Origin: Hyphomicrobiaceae bacterium
GTDB taxonomy: Bacteria; Pseudomonadota; Alphaproteobacteria; Rhizobiales; Hyphomicrobiaceae
Assembly (NCBI GenBank): GCA_023384095.1
Contig: JAHDXT010000001.1
Coordinates: forward strand, 186,001 to 250,000
Length of the DNA stretch: 64,000 nucleotides
Direction: 5' to 3'
Shown: in pieces, positions 28,329-36,706 of the stretch
Position numbering within the stretch: position 1 is the first letter of the stretch
How the letters are laid out: the number at the start of each line of letters is the position of its first letter
Notes under the pieces: generated by a model
What the model saw: the letters and a program-made list of their open reading frames with translations, nothing else
The model's database searches: none
Told to the model about the DNA's origin: nothing
Position numbers and translations under genes: made by a program

Positions 28329-28945
28329 CGGCGCGGCGGGGAGAAGGTGCGCTGCAGCTCGGCGCAGGCGGCGTGGCGATGGCAGCTCGTCAGGTGGTCG
28401 TTGACCATGCCGACGGACTGCATGAAGGCATAGACGGTCGTCGGGCCGACGAAACGGAAGCCTTCTTTCTTGAGCGCTTTTGAGATGCGAGCCGAAAGCT
28501 CGGTCGACGCCGGCAATTTGTCCTGTCCGTCGCGGCGGTTCACGACGGGACCGTCGGGCAGGAAGCCCCACAGGAATGCGGCGAACGACTGCACTTCCGC
28601 GAGCTCGAGGAATGCCCGGGCGTTGTCGATCGTCGCCTCGACCTTGAGCCGGTTGCGGACGATGCCGGGATCGGCCATGAGGCGCGCCACGTCGGCGTCG
28701 CCATAGCGGGCGATCCGCTCGGCGTCGAAGCCGTCGAAGGCGCGGCGGAAGCTCTCCCGCTTCTTCAGGATGGTGATCCATGACAGGCCGGACTGGAATC
28801 CCTCCAGCACAAGCTTCTCGAAGAGGGCGCGGCTGTCCGCTTTCGGCACGCCCCACTCCTCGTCGTGGTAGCGGGCATAAAGCGGATCGGTGCCTGCCCA
28901 GGGGCAGCGCACGACGGCGGCAGCAGCTTCTTCGGGTCGCGACAC
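28325..28945 (-). CDS. tag: DNA-3-methyladenine glycosylase I
   Basis: It removes 3-methyladenine from alkylated DNA. It is 206 aa. Characteristic elements are CPWAGTDPLYARYHDEEWGVP at the N-terminus, FEKLVLEGFQSGLSWITIL and the C-terminal GPTTVYAFMQSVGMVNDH followed by the zinc ligands in HLTSCHRHAAC. Together with the N-terminal Cys they make the Tag zinc site. The GTG at 28945 has AAGGTG about 5 nt upstream, and the gap to ygfZ is only one base, so ygfZ, tag and the HD gene form one minus-strand operon. Confidence 0.94.
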   Translation of the reverse strand: MSRPEEAAAAVVRCPWAGTDPLYARYHDEEWGVPKADSRALFEKLVLEGFQSGLSWITILKKRESFRRAFDGFDAERIARYGDADVARLMADPGIVRNRLKVEATIDNARAFLELAEVQSFAAFLWGFLPDGPVVNRRDGQDKLPASTELSARISKALKKEGFRFVGPTTVYAFMQSVGMVNDHLTSCHRHAACAELQRTFSPPRR

Positions 28946-28946
28946 G

Positions 28947-29837
28947 TCACACCTTCGCGGTTCCGTCTCGAACGGGGATGCCGAACCGCACCCACGGCGG
29001 CAGCTCGACCATCACGGGTATGCCGCCAGCGGTAATCGGCTGCCCCTTGCCCTGGGCCTCGCCCACTCGATCCAATCGCAGCAGGGCGAGCCCGCGGGAG
29101 CCTGCGACGGAGCCGACGCTACCGATGACGGCCTCGCCGGCCTTGACCTCGGCACCGGACTGCAGCGGCTCCGAGCCGACGACAGGCACCACGCGCTTGC
29201 GAGCCGTCGAGCGGTGCTCCATGCGCGAGACGACCTCCTGACCGACATAGCAGCCCTTGGCGAAATCGACGCCGCCGAGCTGGTCGAACAGCGCCTCGTG
29301 CGGGAAGGTGTCGCCCAGCACGTAGTCCCGGCCGCCCTCCGGCACGCCGAGCGCGATGCGATGGGCGTGGTACTCGGCATCGGTCGCCGCGGTTGCGCCG
29401 GGGATGCCCGATACCCAACTGAACGGCGCCGGCGCGATCCCGCGCCAGCCGAGCCCGGTCAGCCGAGGGTCCTGAAACGCCGATGCAGGAGGCTCGATCG
29501 CCGGAACGGGACCGCCCCACAACGCCGCCACGCCGTATTCGCCGGAGACATCCGAGATGGCCACGTCGGCCCGCAGCTTGTAGAAGGTGAGGCGCTTGGA
29601 GAGATCGGCCGACTTGTCCCCGGCTGTCTCGAGCAGGAAGCCCTGCCCAGCCTTCACCACCAGGAAATCGAACAGGATCTTTCCCTGCGGCGTCAGCAGG
29701 CCGGCGAACACGGCCGGCTGCCGCTCGATCCGGGCGAGGTCGGCGGTGATCAGGCCCTGCAGCAGTCTGGCTGCATCCGGGCCCGCGACACGCACCACGC
29801 CCCGGTCGGTGAGCGGCGCAACGTTCAAGCTCGACAT
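28947..29837 (-). CDS. ygfZ: folate-dependent Fe-S cluster protein YgfZ
   Basis: A GcvT-related tetrahydrofolate-binding protein that helps repair or build certain iron-sulfur enzymes, including radical-SAM proteins. It is 296 aa. The signature KGCYVGQEVVSRMEHRS, with the essential Cys, is present near residue 190, and the N-terminal LLQGLITADL is also typical. The ATG at 29837 gives the expected length. It is divergent from the dihydroorotase-like gene (118 nt between starts) and heads the ygfZ-tag-HD run. Nearby hemN is a radical-SAM enzyme of the sort that can depend on YgfZ. Confidence 0.93.
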   Translation of the reverse strand: MSSLNVAPLTDRGVVRVAGPDAARLLQGLITADLARIERQPAVFAGLLTPQGKILFDFLVVKAGQGFLLETAGDKSADLSKRLTFYKLRADVAISDVSGEYGVAALWGGPVPAIEPPASAFQDPRLTGLGWRGIAPAPFSWVSGIPGATAATDAEYHAHRIALGVPEGGRDYVLGDTFPHEALFDQLGGVDFAKGCYVGQEVVSRMEHRSTARKRVVPVVGSEPLQSGAEVKAGEAVIGSVGSVAGSRGLALLRLDRVGEAQGKGQPITAGGIPVMVELPPWVRFGIPVRDGTAKV

Positions 29838-29955
29838 CGTGAGAACCCCGATCCATGCAAATGCGCGCGAAGAAAGCACTGGCGGCGGGAGTGCAGAGAT
29901 ATGTACGTAAGCGGCGCACCGCAGCGAGGCAAGCGGATGGGAGGCCCATCGAGCC

Positions 29956-31284
29956 ATGGCCGAGACATATGACGTCCTGCTGAGAGGCGGCACGGTCGTC
30001 AACCACGACGGCGCCGGTGGGCGCGACATCGGCATCCGGGACGGACGGATCGCAGCCTTGGGCGCGATCCGCCCCGAGGCAGCCGGAGAGGTCGTCGACT
30101 GCACGGGACTGCACATCCTGCCGGGGGTGATCGACAGCCAGGTCCACTTCCGAGAGCCGGGGCTCGAGCAGAAGGAGGACCTCGAGACAGGCAGCCGCGC
30201 CGCCGTGCTCGGCGGGGTGACGGCCGTGTTCGAGATGCCGAATACGCGGCCGCTGACGACGAGCGCCGAAGCGCTGGCCGACAAAGTCCGCCGCGCCCGC
30301 CACCGCATGTTCTGCGATTTCGCCTTCTACATCGGCGCCACCGGCGAGAACGTGGACGACATCCCCGATCTCGAGCGGCTCGAGGGGTCCGCCGGGATCA
30401 AGGTGTTCATGGGCGCCTCCACCGGGGACCTGCTGGTCGAGGACGAGCCCACGCTCGACCGCATCATCGCGGCGATCCGCCGCCGCGCCGCCTTCCATGC
30501 CGAGGACGAGGCGCGGCTCAGAGAGCGCGCCGGGCTGCGGCGGCCGGGCGATGCGGCCTCGCATCCTGTCTGGCGCGACGAGATCGCGGCCCTCATCGCC
30601 ACCCAGCGGCTCGTGCGCCTTGCCGAGAAGCACGGACGCCGCATCCATGTGCTGCACGTCTCGACGGCCGAGGAGATGGCGTTTCTCGCCGAGCACAAGG
30701 AGTGGGCAAGCGTCGAGGTGACGCCGCACCACCTGACGCTCGTGTCTCCCGACTGCTATCAGCGGCTCGGCACCTACGCGCAGATGAACCCGCCCGTGCG
30801 CGACGAGCGGCACCGGCAGGCGATCTGGGCGGCGATTTCTGCCGGCGTCGTCGACGTGCTGGGCTCCGACCATGCCCCCCACACCCGCGACGAGAAGGAC
30901 CATCCCTACCCCCAGAGCCACTCCGGCATGACGGGCGTGCAGACGCTCGTGCCCATCATGCTCGACCACGTGAATGCGGGCAGGCTGTCGCTCGAGCGGC
31001 TGGTCGACCTCACCAGCCACGGACCGCAGCGTCTGTTCGGCATTCGCAACAAGGGGCGGATCGCGGTCGGCTATGACGGCGATCTTACCGTCGTCGATCT
31101 CAAACGGCGCCAGACGATCGACGACTCGATGATCGCCAGCCGCTGCGGGTGGACGCCCTACCACGGCGTCTCGGTCACGGGCTGGCCGGTCGGCGCCCTC
31201 GTGCGCGGCCTCCGCGTCATGTGGGAAGGCGAGGTGTCGGGCGCGGCAGGCGGCGAGCCGGTGCGCTTCTACGAAGGCGTCTGA
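29956..31284 (+). CDS. dihydroorotase-family cyclic amidohydrolase
   Basis: It resembles the class I dihydroorotases (PyrC/AllB/hydantoinase superfamily), which close or open cyclic amide rings; 442 aa. Seen: the metal-site strand GVIDSQVHFREPG, the carbamylated-Lys region AGIKVFMGASTGDLL, His in AAFHAEDE, His in HVLHVSTAEE, and the catalytic Asp in GSDHAPHTRDEK. The first metal-binding His of the usual HxH is Gln here (QVH). That may mark a subgroup with altered metal binding or a non-catalytic partner role. It is therefore not called pyrC with confidence. It is followed after 73 nt by the class V aminotransferase gene on the same strand. Confidence 0.85.
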   Translation: MAETYDVLLRGGTVVNHDGAGGRDIGIRDGRIAALGAIRPEAAGEVVDCTGLHILPGVIDSQVHFREPGLEQKEDLETGSRAAVLGGVTAVFEMPNTRPLTTSAEALADKVRRARHRMFCDFAFYIGATGENVDDIPDLERLEGSAGIKVFMGASTGDLLVEDEPTLDRIIAAIRRRAAFHAEDEARLRERAGLRRPGDAASHPVWRDEIAALIATQRLVRLAEKHGRRIHVLHVSTAEEMAFLAEHKEWASVEVTPHHLTLVSPDCYQRLGTYAQMNPPVRDERHRQAIWAAISAGVVDVLGSDHAPHTRDEKDHPYPQSHSGMTGVQTLVPIMLDHVNAGRLSLERLVDLTSHGPQRLFGIRNKGRIAVGYDGDLTVVDLKRRQTIDDSMIASRCGWTPYHGVSVTGWPVGALVRGLRVMWEGEVSGAAGGEPVRFYEGV

Positions 31285-31357
31285 CCAGCCTGCTTGACGT
31301 CCAGCCTCGACTGCAAGAAAGACTTCTGCCCTGATCGCCCCACGAGGAGCATCTGCC

Positions 31358-32545
31358 ATGAGTGTCGCCGCGGGCCGCGAGTTCCTGAGCATTCCCGGAC
31401 CGACGACGGTTCCCGACGAGGTGCTGCGGGCCATGCACCGGCCGGCGGTCGATATCTACTCGGGCGGGCTGATCCACGTCACGATGAGCCTGCTCGCCGA
31501 CCTCAAGCGCGTGTTCCGAACGAGCGGCCGCGCGTACATGTACGCGGCCAACGGCCATGGCGTTTGGGAGGCGGCGCTTTGCAACGTGCTCTCGCGCGGC
31601 GACAAGGTGCTGGTCCTCGAAAGCGGTCTTTTCGCCCTCGGCTGGGGCAGGATGGCAGAGAAGCTCGGTGTCGATGTCGAGGTGCTGAAGGGCGACTGGC
31701 GCCGGGCCGTGCGGCCGGACGAGGTCGAGGAACGGCTGAGGGCCGACAAGGCGCACGCGATCAAGGCCGTGCTCGTCGTTCAGGTCGATACGGCCTCCGG
31801 CGTCGTCAACGACATCCCGGCGATCGCTAACGCCATCCGGGCGGCGCGCCACCCTGCTCTGTTCATGGTCGACGCCGTCGCGTCGCTGGGAACGATGCCG
31901 TTCGAGATGGACGACTGGGGCATCGACGTCGCCGTCTCCGGGTCGCAGAAGGGCCTGATGACGCCGCCGGGCCTCGGGTTCGTGGCCGCGAGCGAGCGCG
32001 CCTTCGTCCTCCACACGACGGCAAACCTCAACACGCCGTATTGGGACTGGGGCTTCCGCGAGGGCGAGGAGCACTATCAGAAGTACTGCGGCACGCCGCC
32101 GGAGCATCTCGTGTTCGCCTTGCGTCAGGCGCTCGACATGCTGTTTGCGGAGGGCTTCGAGGCGGCATTCGAGCGGCACCGGTTGCTGGCCGAAGCCGTG
32201 CGGAGGGCCGTGTCGGTCTGGTCGGAGGGCCAGGCGCTCGCCTTCAACATCATCGACCCAAACGAGCGCGCCAACTCGGTCACGACGGTGCTGTGGCAGC
32301 CCGAGGGCGGTCCGCAGGCGCTGGTCGACTATGCGCGCGAGAAATGCGGCGTGGTGCTCGGCGTCGGCATCGGCGGTCTTTCGGGCAGGGCGTTCCGCAT
32401 CGCCCACATGGGCCACGTCAACGCCCCCATGGTGCTGGGCACGCTCGGCGTGGTCGAGACGGGCCTCGCCGCCCTCGGCGTCCCCCACGGCCGTGGCGGC
32501 GTCCAGGCCGCCATCGACTGGCTGGGCGAAAGCGTCAGGCCCTGA
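31358..32545 (+). CDS. class V aminotransferase (alanine/serine-glyoxylate type)
   Basis: A PLP enzyme transferring an amino group to an alpha-keto acid such as glyoxylate or pyruvate; 395 aa. The N-terminus FLSIPGPTTVPDEVLRAM is the serine/alanine-glyoxylate aminotransferase form. The PLP Lys is in SGSQKGLMTPPGLGF (about residue 205) and the PLP-binding Asp is in FMVDAVASLG. The end has RIAHMGHVNAPMVLGTLGVV. Pyridoxamine-pyruvate aminotransferase is a related alternative. A GAGGAG site precedes the ATG. With no serine-cycle genes in view, the physiological substrate pair is open; same-strand position after the dihydroorotase-like gene hints at shared transcription. Confidence 0.87.
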   Translation: MSVAAGREFLSIPGPTTVPDEVLRAMHRPAVDIYSGGLIHVTMSLLADLKRVFRTSGRAYMYAANGHGVWEAALCNVLSRGDKVLVLESGLFALGWGRMAEKLGVDVEVLKGDWRRAVRPDEVEERLRADKAHAIKAVLVVQVDTASGVVNDIPAIANAIRAARHPALFMVDAVASLGTMPFEMDDWGIDVAVSGSQKGLMTPPGLGFVAASERAFVLHTTANLNTPYWDWGFREGEEHYQKYCGTPPEHLVFALRQALDMLFAEGFEAAFERHRLLAEAVRRAVSVWSEGQALAFNIIDPNERANSVTTVLWQPEGGPQALVDYAREKCGVVLGVGIGGLSGRAFRIAHMGHVNAPMVLGTLGVVETGLAALGVPHGRGGVQAAIDWLGESVRP

Positions 32546-32563
32546 CGCCCCGCTCCGGGCGGC

Positions 32564-33118
32564 TCACTTCCTGGCGTCGGCCAGCAGGTACATCCTGACG
32601 ATGGTGTCGGGGTCGGCGACGCGGCCGGAGCCCCCCTCGCCCTTCCTGATCTGGTCCACGTGCGTCATGCCGTCGACCACGCGGCCCCAGACGGTGTACT
32701 GGCCGTTGAGGTGGGGAGCATGCTGGAAGACGATGAAGAACTGGCTGTTGGCACTGTTGGGATCGCTGGTCCGGGCGGCGCCGATCACGCCGCGCTCGAA
32801 CGGCGTCTTGGAGAACTCGGCCGGCAGGTTGCCGTACTTCGAGCCCCCGGTGCCATCGCCCTTGGGATCGCCGGTCTGGGCCATGAACCCGGCGATGACG
32901 CGATGGAACTTCAGGCCGTCGTAGAAGCCCTCCTTCGCGAGCCGCTTCACCCGCTCCACGTGCTTGGGCGCCAGGTCGGGCCTGAGCTCGATGGTCGCCT
33001 TGCCGGTCCTGAGCTCGAGGATCAGGGTGTTGGCCGGGTCCAGCGGCTTCTGCCCCTGCGCAAAGGCGGGGCCGGCAGCAATGGCGATCGTCAGCAGCAA
33101 TCCGAGAATACGGGTCAA
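32564..33118 (-). CDS. periplasmic cyclophilin-type peptidyl-prolyl isomerase
   Basis: It accelerates cis-trans isomerisation of proline bonds during folding of exported proteins. It is 184 aa with a signal peptide (about residues 1-20, ending AFA-Q). The cyclophilin core is clear: YDGLKFHRVIAGFMAQTGDP with the catalytic Arg, then NSANSQFFIVFQHAPHLNGQYTVWGRVVDGM. It is convergent with the aminotransferase (18-nt gap) and lies 89 nt downstream of coaD on the same strand. Confidence 0.93.
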   Translation of the reverse strand: MTRILGLLLTIAIAAGPAFAQGQKPLDPANTLILELRTGKATIELRPDLAPKHVERVKRLAKEGFYDGLKFHRVIAGFMAQTGDPKGDGTGGSKYGNLPAEFSKTPFERGVIGAARTSDPNSANSQFFIVFQHAPHLNGQYTVWGRVVDGMTHVDQIRKGEGGSGRVADPDTIVRMYLLADARK

Positions 33119-33207
33119 GGCTCGTCTCCAGTTCTTTGAACGCGTCGGGACATGTGCGGCGCTTGTGGCGGCAATTGGGCAGGCTCGGCAACTTCGACCG
33201 CGCGCAT

Positions 33208-33711
33208 TCAGCTCCTCGCCTTCGCCCGGGCCTTGAGCTTGCGGGCGACCGCGGCGGAGACGAAAGGCGCCACGTCGCCGCCCATGGCCGCGATCTGCCG
33301 CACGAGGCTCGCCGCGATATGGCGCGTCTCCGGACTTGCCGGAAGGAAGACGGTCTCGAGGCCCGGAGCCATCGCCCCGTTCATGCCGGCCATCTGCATC
33401 TCGTAGTCGAAATCGGTGCCGTCCCGGAGCCCGCGGATGATGACGCCGGCGCCGTGCTCCCGCGCCGCCTCGACCACGAGCCCGCTGAACGTCGCCACCC
33501 GAACCTTGCCGCCGTGCCTGCGGGTGAGTGCGCGCGTTTCCGCCTCGAGCATGGCGATGCGCTCCTCGGCCGTGAACATCGGCGCCTTGCCGTGATGGAC
33601 GCCGATGCCGATCACGAGCTCGTCGACCAGGCCGAGCGCACGCTGGATGACGTCCGCGTGGCCGTTCGTGATCGGATCGAAGGAGCCGGAATAGAAGCCG
33701 ATGCGGGACAT
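33208..33711 (-). CDS. coaD: phosphopantetheine adenylyltransferase
   Basis: It joins 4'-phosphopantetheine and ATP to dephospho-CoA, the fourth step of coenzyme A synthesis. It is 167 aa. The nucleotidyltransferase motif is [17 protein letters not shown] (T/HxGH form), the substrate strand includes [18 protein letters not shown] and the late ISSxxxR-like element is [14 protein letters not shown]. The ATG at 33711 gives the family length, although the sequence just before it is pyrimidine-rich and lacks a ribosome binding site. Divergent from the next gene; 225 nt lie between. Confidence 0.94.
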   Translation of the reverse strand: MSRIGFYSGSFDPITNGHADVIQRALGLVDELVIGIGVHHGKAPMFTAEERIAMLEAETRALTRRHGGKVRVATFSGLVVEAAREHGAGVIIRGLRDGTDFDYEMQMAGMNGAMAPGLETVFLPASPETRHIAASLVRQIAAMGGDVAPFVSAAVARKLKARAKARS

Positions 33712-33876
33712 GGGAGAGGGGCCAGGATCGAGGTGAGCGCGCCCGCCACCCGTGTCACGATCCGCGCTTTTCTGCAAGGCTCGGGCGCCAAGGGATGGGT
33801 GCAAGGCACCGTCCGTGCTGACCCATATCACCATCCCGCCAACGCCACGTCGTAGCTCAAAGGCAGGCTTGCAGCG

Positions 33877-33891
33877 TTAACGATTTCTCAA
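33877..33891 (+). promoter_or_regulatory. CtrA-like binding site (7 of 8 consensus bases)
   Basis: TTAA, seven bases (CGATTTC), TCAA; a second TTAACCAT half-site follows near 33913. Both lie within 60 nt of the start of the hypothetical gene at 33937, where a CtrA site would be expected to act on a cell-cycle promoter. Confidence 0.4.
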
Positions 33892-33936
33892 TCCCGGTGC
33901 GTCAATCTTCCGTTAACCATTCGGAGTTGAAGCCGC

Positions 33937-34437
33937 ATGAAAGGCCAGTCTACGGGAGCTGCGCGCAGCGCCTCGAGTCTGAACGAGGTGCGCAACGATA
34001 CCGGGCGGATCGCGTTCTGCGGCCCGTACGTGCTGTCCGCGATCACCGGCTACTCGATCAGCAAGGTCGAGGCCGAGATCCGCCGCGGCCGCGAGCTGCC
34101 GGAGAACAGCAGGCCTGTCGTCAAAGGCACGCGCGCCGACGAGGTCGAGGCGGCGCTGGCCGCATTCGGCTACCAGATGCACCCGCTCGTCACGTACATG
34201 CACTTGCCGCGCAAGGAGCGCCCCACCGTCTGGGGTTGGATGCAGAAGCCGCGCAACGCCTGGGCGCATTACATCCTGGCCATCCACAAGGGCCGGGAGG
34301 GCCACTGGATCCTGATCAAGGGCGTGAAGATGTGCGACACCTACACCGAGGGCAAGTGGACCTTCGTGTGCGACGGCCCGCATCGCGGCGCGCGCATCAT
34401 GGAGATCTACGAGGTGAGAAAGGCGGTCGACGCCTGA
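33937..34437 (+). CDS. hypothetical protein with papain-like/C39-like Cys-His layout, 166 aa
   Basis: No signal peptide or membrane segment is seen. Near residue 28 there is FCGPYVLSAITGYS, which resembles the CGP nucleophile helix of C39-type and papain-like cysteine peptidases. Around residue 122 the pair GHWILIKG supplies the expected His at the start of a beta-strand. Shortly after, MCDTYTEGKW could give the third catalytic residue. This spacing suggests a free-standing cysteine-protease-fold protein, but activity is inference and no family name can be given. It has CtrA-like sites upstream and no operon partner; pdxA-like starts 75 nt downstream. Confidence 0.65.
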   Translation: MKGQSTGAARSASSLNEVRNDTGRIAFCGPYVLSAITGYSISKVEAEIRRGRELPENSRPVVKGTRADEVEAALAAFGYQMHPLVTYMHLPRKERPTVWGWMQKPRNAWAHYILAIHKGREGHWILIKGVKMCDTYTEGKWTFVCDGPHRGARIMEIYEVRKAVDA

Positions 34438-34512
34438 GGGCCGCACGCGCTGTCGCGCCCCGCCGGCCCATGCTAAGGATGCGGAAACAATAGTCCGATC
34501 CGGGAGGACAGC

Positions 34513-35586
34513 GTGGCCGCTCGCTCCGAACGCCCCCTCGTGGCGCTGGCGATGGGGGATCCTGCGGGAATCAGCCCTGAGCTGACCGCGAGGCTTCTCG
34601 CCGACGCAGAGGTGCGTGCCGCCGCCAGTCTCGTCGTCTTCGGCGACCGGCGTGTGCTCGCCGAGGGCGAACGGGTCGCCGGCATCGACGCCGACATTCC
34701 ATTGTGGACGGCGGCATCACCGGCCGTGGATATGGCCGCGAGCGGCCTGTTCGTCGATATAGGACACCTCGACCCCGCGTCCATCGCGCTGGGAGTAGCC
34801 AGCGCCAACGGCGGACGCTTTGCGCTCGCCAACTTCCGTGCAGCCCTGCGGCTCGCCGCCGCCGGGTGCGCGGGCGCCGTGGCCTTCACGCCCTTCAACA
34901 AGCACGCCATGCGCCAAGCGCTGCCGGGCTACGAGGACGAGATCGCCGTCGTCACGGAGACGATCGGCGCGGCCGCCCACGGGCGGGAGTTCAACGTCCT
35001 CGGCAGGTTGTGGAATGCGCGCGTCACCTCCCACGTGCCACTGAGGCGTGTCGCCGACCTCATCACCAGAGGGACGGTTCTCAACGCGCTCGAGCTGACG
35101 GACAGGTGCATGCGCGGCGCCGGCTTCGAGCGGCCGCGGATCGCGGTGGCGGCGCTCAACCCGCACTCGGGCGACGGCGGCAATTTCGGCCGCGAGGAGA
35201 TCGAGGTGATCGGGCCGGCGGTCGCGGAGGCCAAGGCGCGGGGCATCGCCTGCGAGGGACCGTTCCCGTCCGACACCGTGTTCCTGCGCGCCAGGCGGGG
35301 CGACTTCGACGCGGTGCAGACCATGTTCCACGACCAGGGCCAGATCGCGATGAAGCTGATGGGCTTCGAGGAAGGCATCACCCTGATCGGCGGCTACCCG
35401 TTCCCGGTCTGCACGCCGGCGCACGGCACCGCCTACGACATCGCCGGAAAGGGCATCGCCAATCCCGGCGCTTCGCGGCAGGCGGTGCTGGTCGCGGCGC
35501 GGATGGCGGCGAGGCGCACGCTCGAACGCGGCCAGCTTCACGCATCGCTGGCCGAGATCTGCAAGGCAGCGGCTGCGCGGACCTGA
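34513..35586 (+). CDS. PdxA-family NAD-dependent 4-phospho-hydroxyacid dehydrogenase
   Basis: PdxA oxidises 4-phosphohydroxy-L-threonine in vitamin B6 synthesis; the PdxA2 branch works on 4-phospho-D-threonate or D-erythronate in sugar-acid breakdown. It is 357 aa. Family elements: MGDPAGISPEL at the N-terminus, the metal-site TSHVPLRRVADLI, ALNPHSGDGGNFGREE, and MFHDQGQIAMKLMGFEEG. A clear GGGAGG precedes the GTG. Its neighbours (Bug binding protein, amidohydrolase, cyclase) speak for a catabolic role over B6 synthesis; the DUF1537 kinase that usually accompanies PdxA2 is not seen. Confidence 0.85.
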   Translation: MAARSERPLVALAMGDPAGISPELTARLLADAEVRAAASLVVFGDRRVLAEGERVAGIDADIPLWTAASPAVDMAASGLFVDIGHLDPASIALGVASANGGRFALANFRAALRLAAAGCAGAVAFTPFNKHAMRQALPGYEDEIAVVTETIGAAAHGREFNVLGRLWNARVTSHVPLRRVADLITRGTVLNALELTDRCMRGAGFERPRIAVAALNPHSGDGGNFGREEIEVIGPAVAEAKARGIACEGPFPSDTVFLRARRGDFDAVQTMFHDQGQIAMKLMGFEEGITLIGGYPFPVCTPAHGTAYDIAGKGIANPGASRQAVLVAARMAARRTLERGQLHASLAEICKAAAART

Positions 35587-35636
35587 GCGCGGCGGCAGCG
35601 CTGCCAGACTTTCAATCAGAGCCCAGGAGGAAGCGA

Positions 35637-36620
35637 ATGATCACGAGACGTATCCTGTTGAGCGGCGCGGGGGTCCTCGCATTGCCTCTCCTCGTCGCAG
35701 CGCCGGCGCTGGCGCAGTCCTATCCCAACCGGCCCGTGCAGATGATCGTCCCGTGGGCGGCCGGCGGCGGCACCGACACGGTCGCCCGCATCCTGGCCGC
35801 CGGGCTCGAGAGGGAGCTCGGCCAACCCGTCAACGTCGTCAACCGCACCGGCGGCAACGGCATGACCGGTCACAGCGCCATCGCCACCGCGACGCCCGAC
35901 GGCTACACCATCGGCATCGCGACCTCCGAGATCGCCTCCTACAAGACGCTGGGGCTCGGCGACATCACGCCGGAGTCGTTCGATCTTGTCTCGCGGATCA
36001 CGACCATCCCCTCCGGCATCACCGTCAAGGCGGACGGTCCCTACAAATCGGCCAACGACGTCATCGCCGCGCTCAAGGGCGCCGCCAAGAACGAGCTTTC
36101 CGCATCGGGAACAGGCGTCGGCGGCGCGTGGCACATCGCGGTCGCGGGTCTCAACAAGGCCGTCGGTCTGTCCGCCGACCATGTCAAGTATGTGCCGAGC
36201 CAGGGCGGGGCGCCGGCCCTCAACGAGCTGGTCGCCGGCGGGCTTTCGTTCCTCACCGTCTCTCCCATCGAGGCGCGGGCGCTGGCCGACGCCGGCCGGG
36301 TCAAGGTGCTGGCCGTCATGGACACCCAGCGCCTGTCCAGCTACCCCGACGTGCCGACGCTCAAGGAGGCGACCGGGCTCGACTGGACCTTCGTCAACTG
36401 GTTCTCGCTCGTGCTGCCGAAGGGCGTGCCCGCGGACGTGAAGTCGAAGCTGATCGCGGCGGCGCGCAAGGCGCATGCCCGGCCCGAGGTGCAGAACACG
36501 CTCAAGGACCGCGGCATCACGCCGGTCTGGGAGACGCCGGAGCAGTTTGCCGCGTTCGCCGGGAATTTCAGCAAGACGGCCGGCGAGATCCTGACCGATC
36601 TCGGCCTGGCGAAGAAGTGA
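35637..36620 (+). CDS. Bug/TctC-family periplasmic solute-binding protein
   Basis: Extracytoplasmic receptor of the tripartite tricarboxylate transporter type, 327 aa. A signal peptide (about residues 1-26, ending ALA-Q) is followed by YPNRPVQMIVPWAAGGGTDT, the classic Bug start with the carboxylate-binding loop, and by GGNGMTGHSAIATATPDGYT. The AGGAGG site before the ATG is strong. No TctA/TctB membrane subunits are present, which is common for orphan Bug proteins. The bound compound is probably a carboxylate made or used by the flanking enzymes. A palindrome follows the stop. Confidence 0.9.
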   Translation: MITRRILLSGAGVLALPLLVAAPALAQSYPNRPVQMIVPWAAGGGTDTVARILAAGLERELGQPVNVVNRTGGNGMTGHSAIATATPDGYTIGIATSEIASYKTLGLGDITPESFDLVSRITTIPSGITVKADGPYKSANDVIAALKGAAKNELSASGTGVGGAWHIAVAGLNKAVGLSADHVKYVPSQGGAPALNELVAGGLSFLTVSPIEARALADAGRVKVLAVMDTQRLSSYPDVPTLKEATGLDWTFVNWFSLVLPKGVPADVKSKLIAAARKAHARPEVQNTLKDRGITPVWETPEQFAAFAGNFSKTAGEILTDLGLAKK

Positions 36621-36631
36621 GACCAGAGGAT

Positions 36632-36661
36632 CGGGGTCAGACCCGGCTGGGTCTGATCCCG
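36632..36661. repeat. 13-bp palindromic element after the Bug gene
   Basis: Arms 36632-36644 and 36649-36661 with a 4-nt GGCT loop and one G-T pair. A shorter relative occurs at 38579-38602. It starts 12 nt after the Bug gene stop and may act as a stem-loop terminator or stabiliser. Confidence 0.65.
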
Positions 36662-36706
36662 TCCCACACCGTTCGTATCATAGAGATACCGCACGGGAGG
36701 CGAGCC

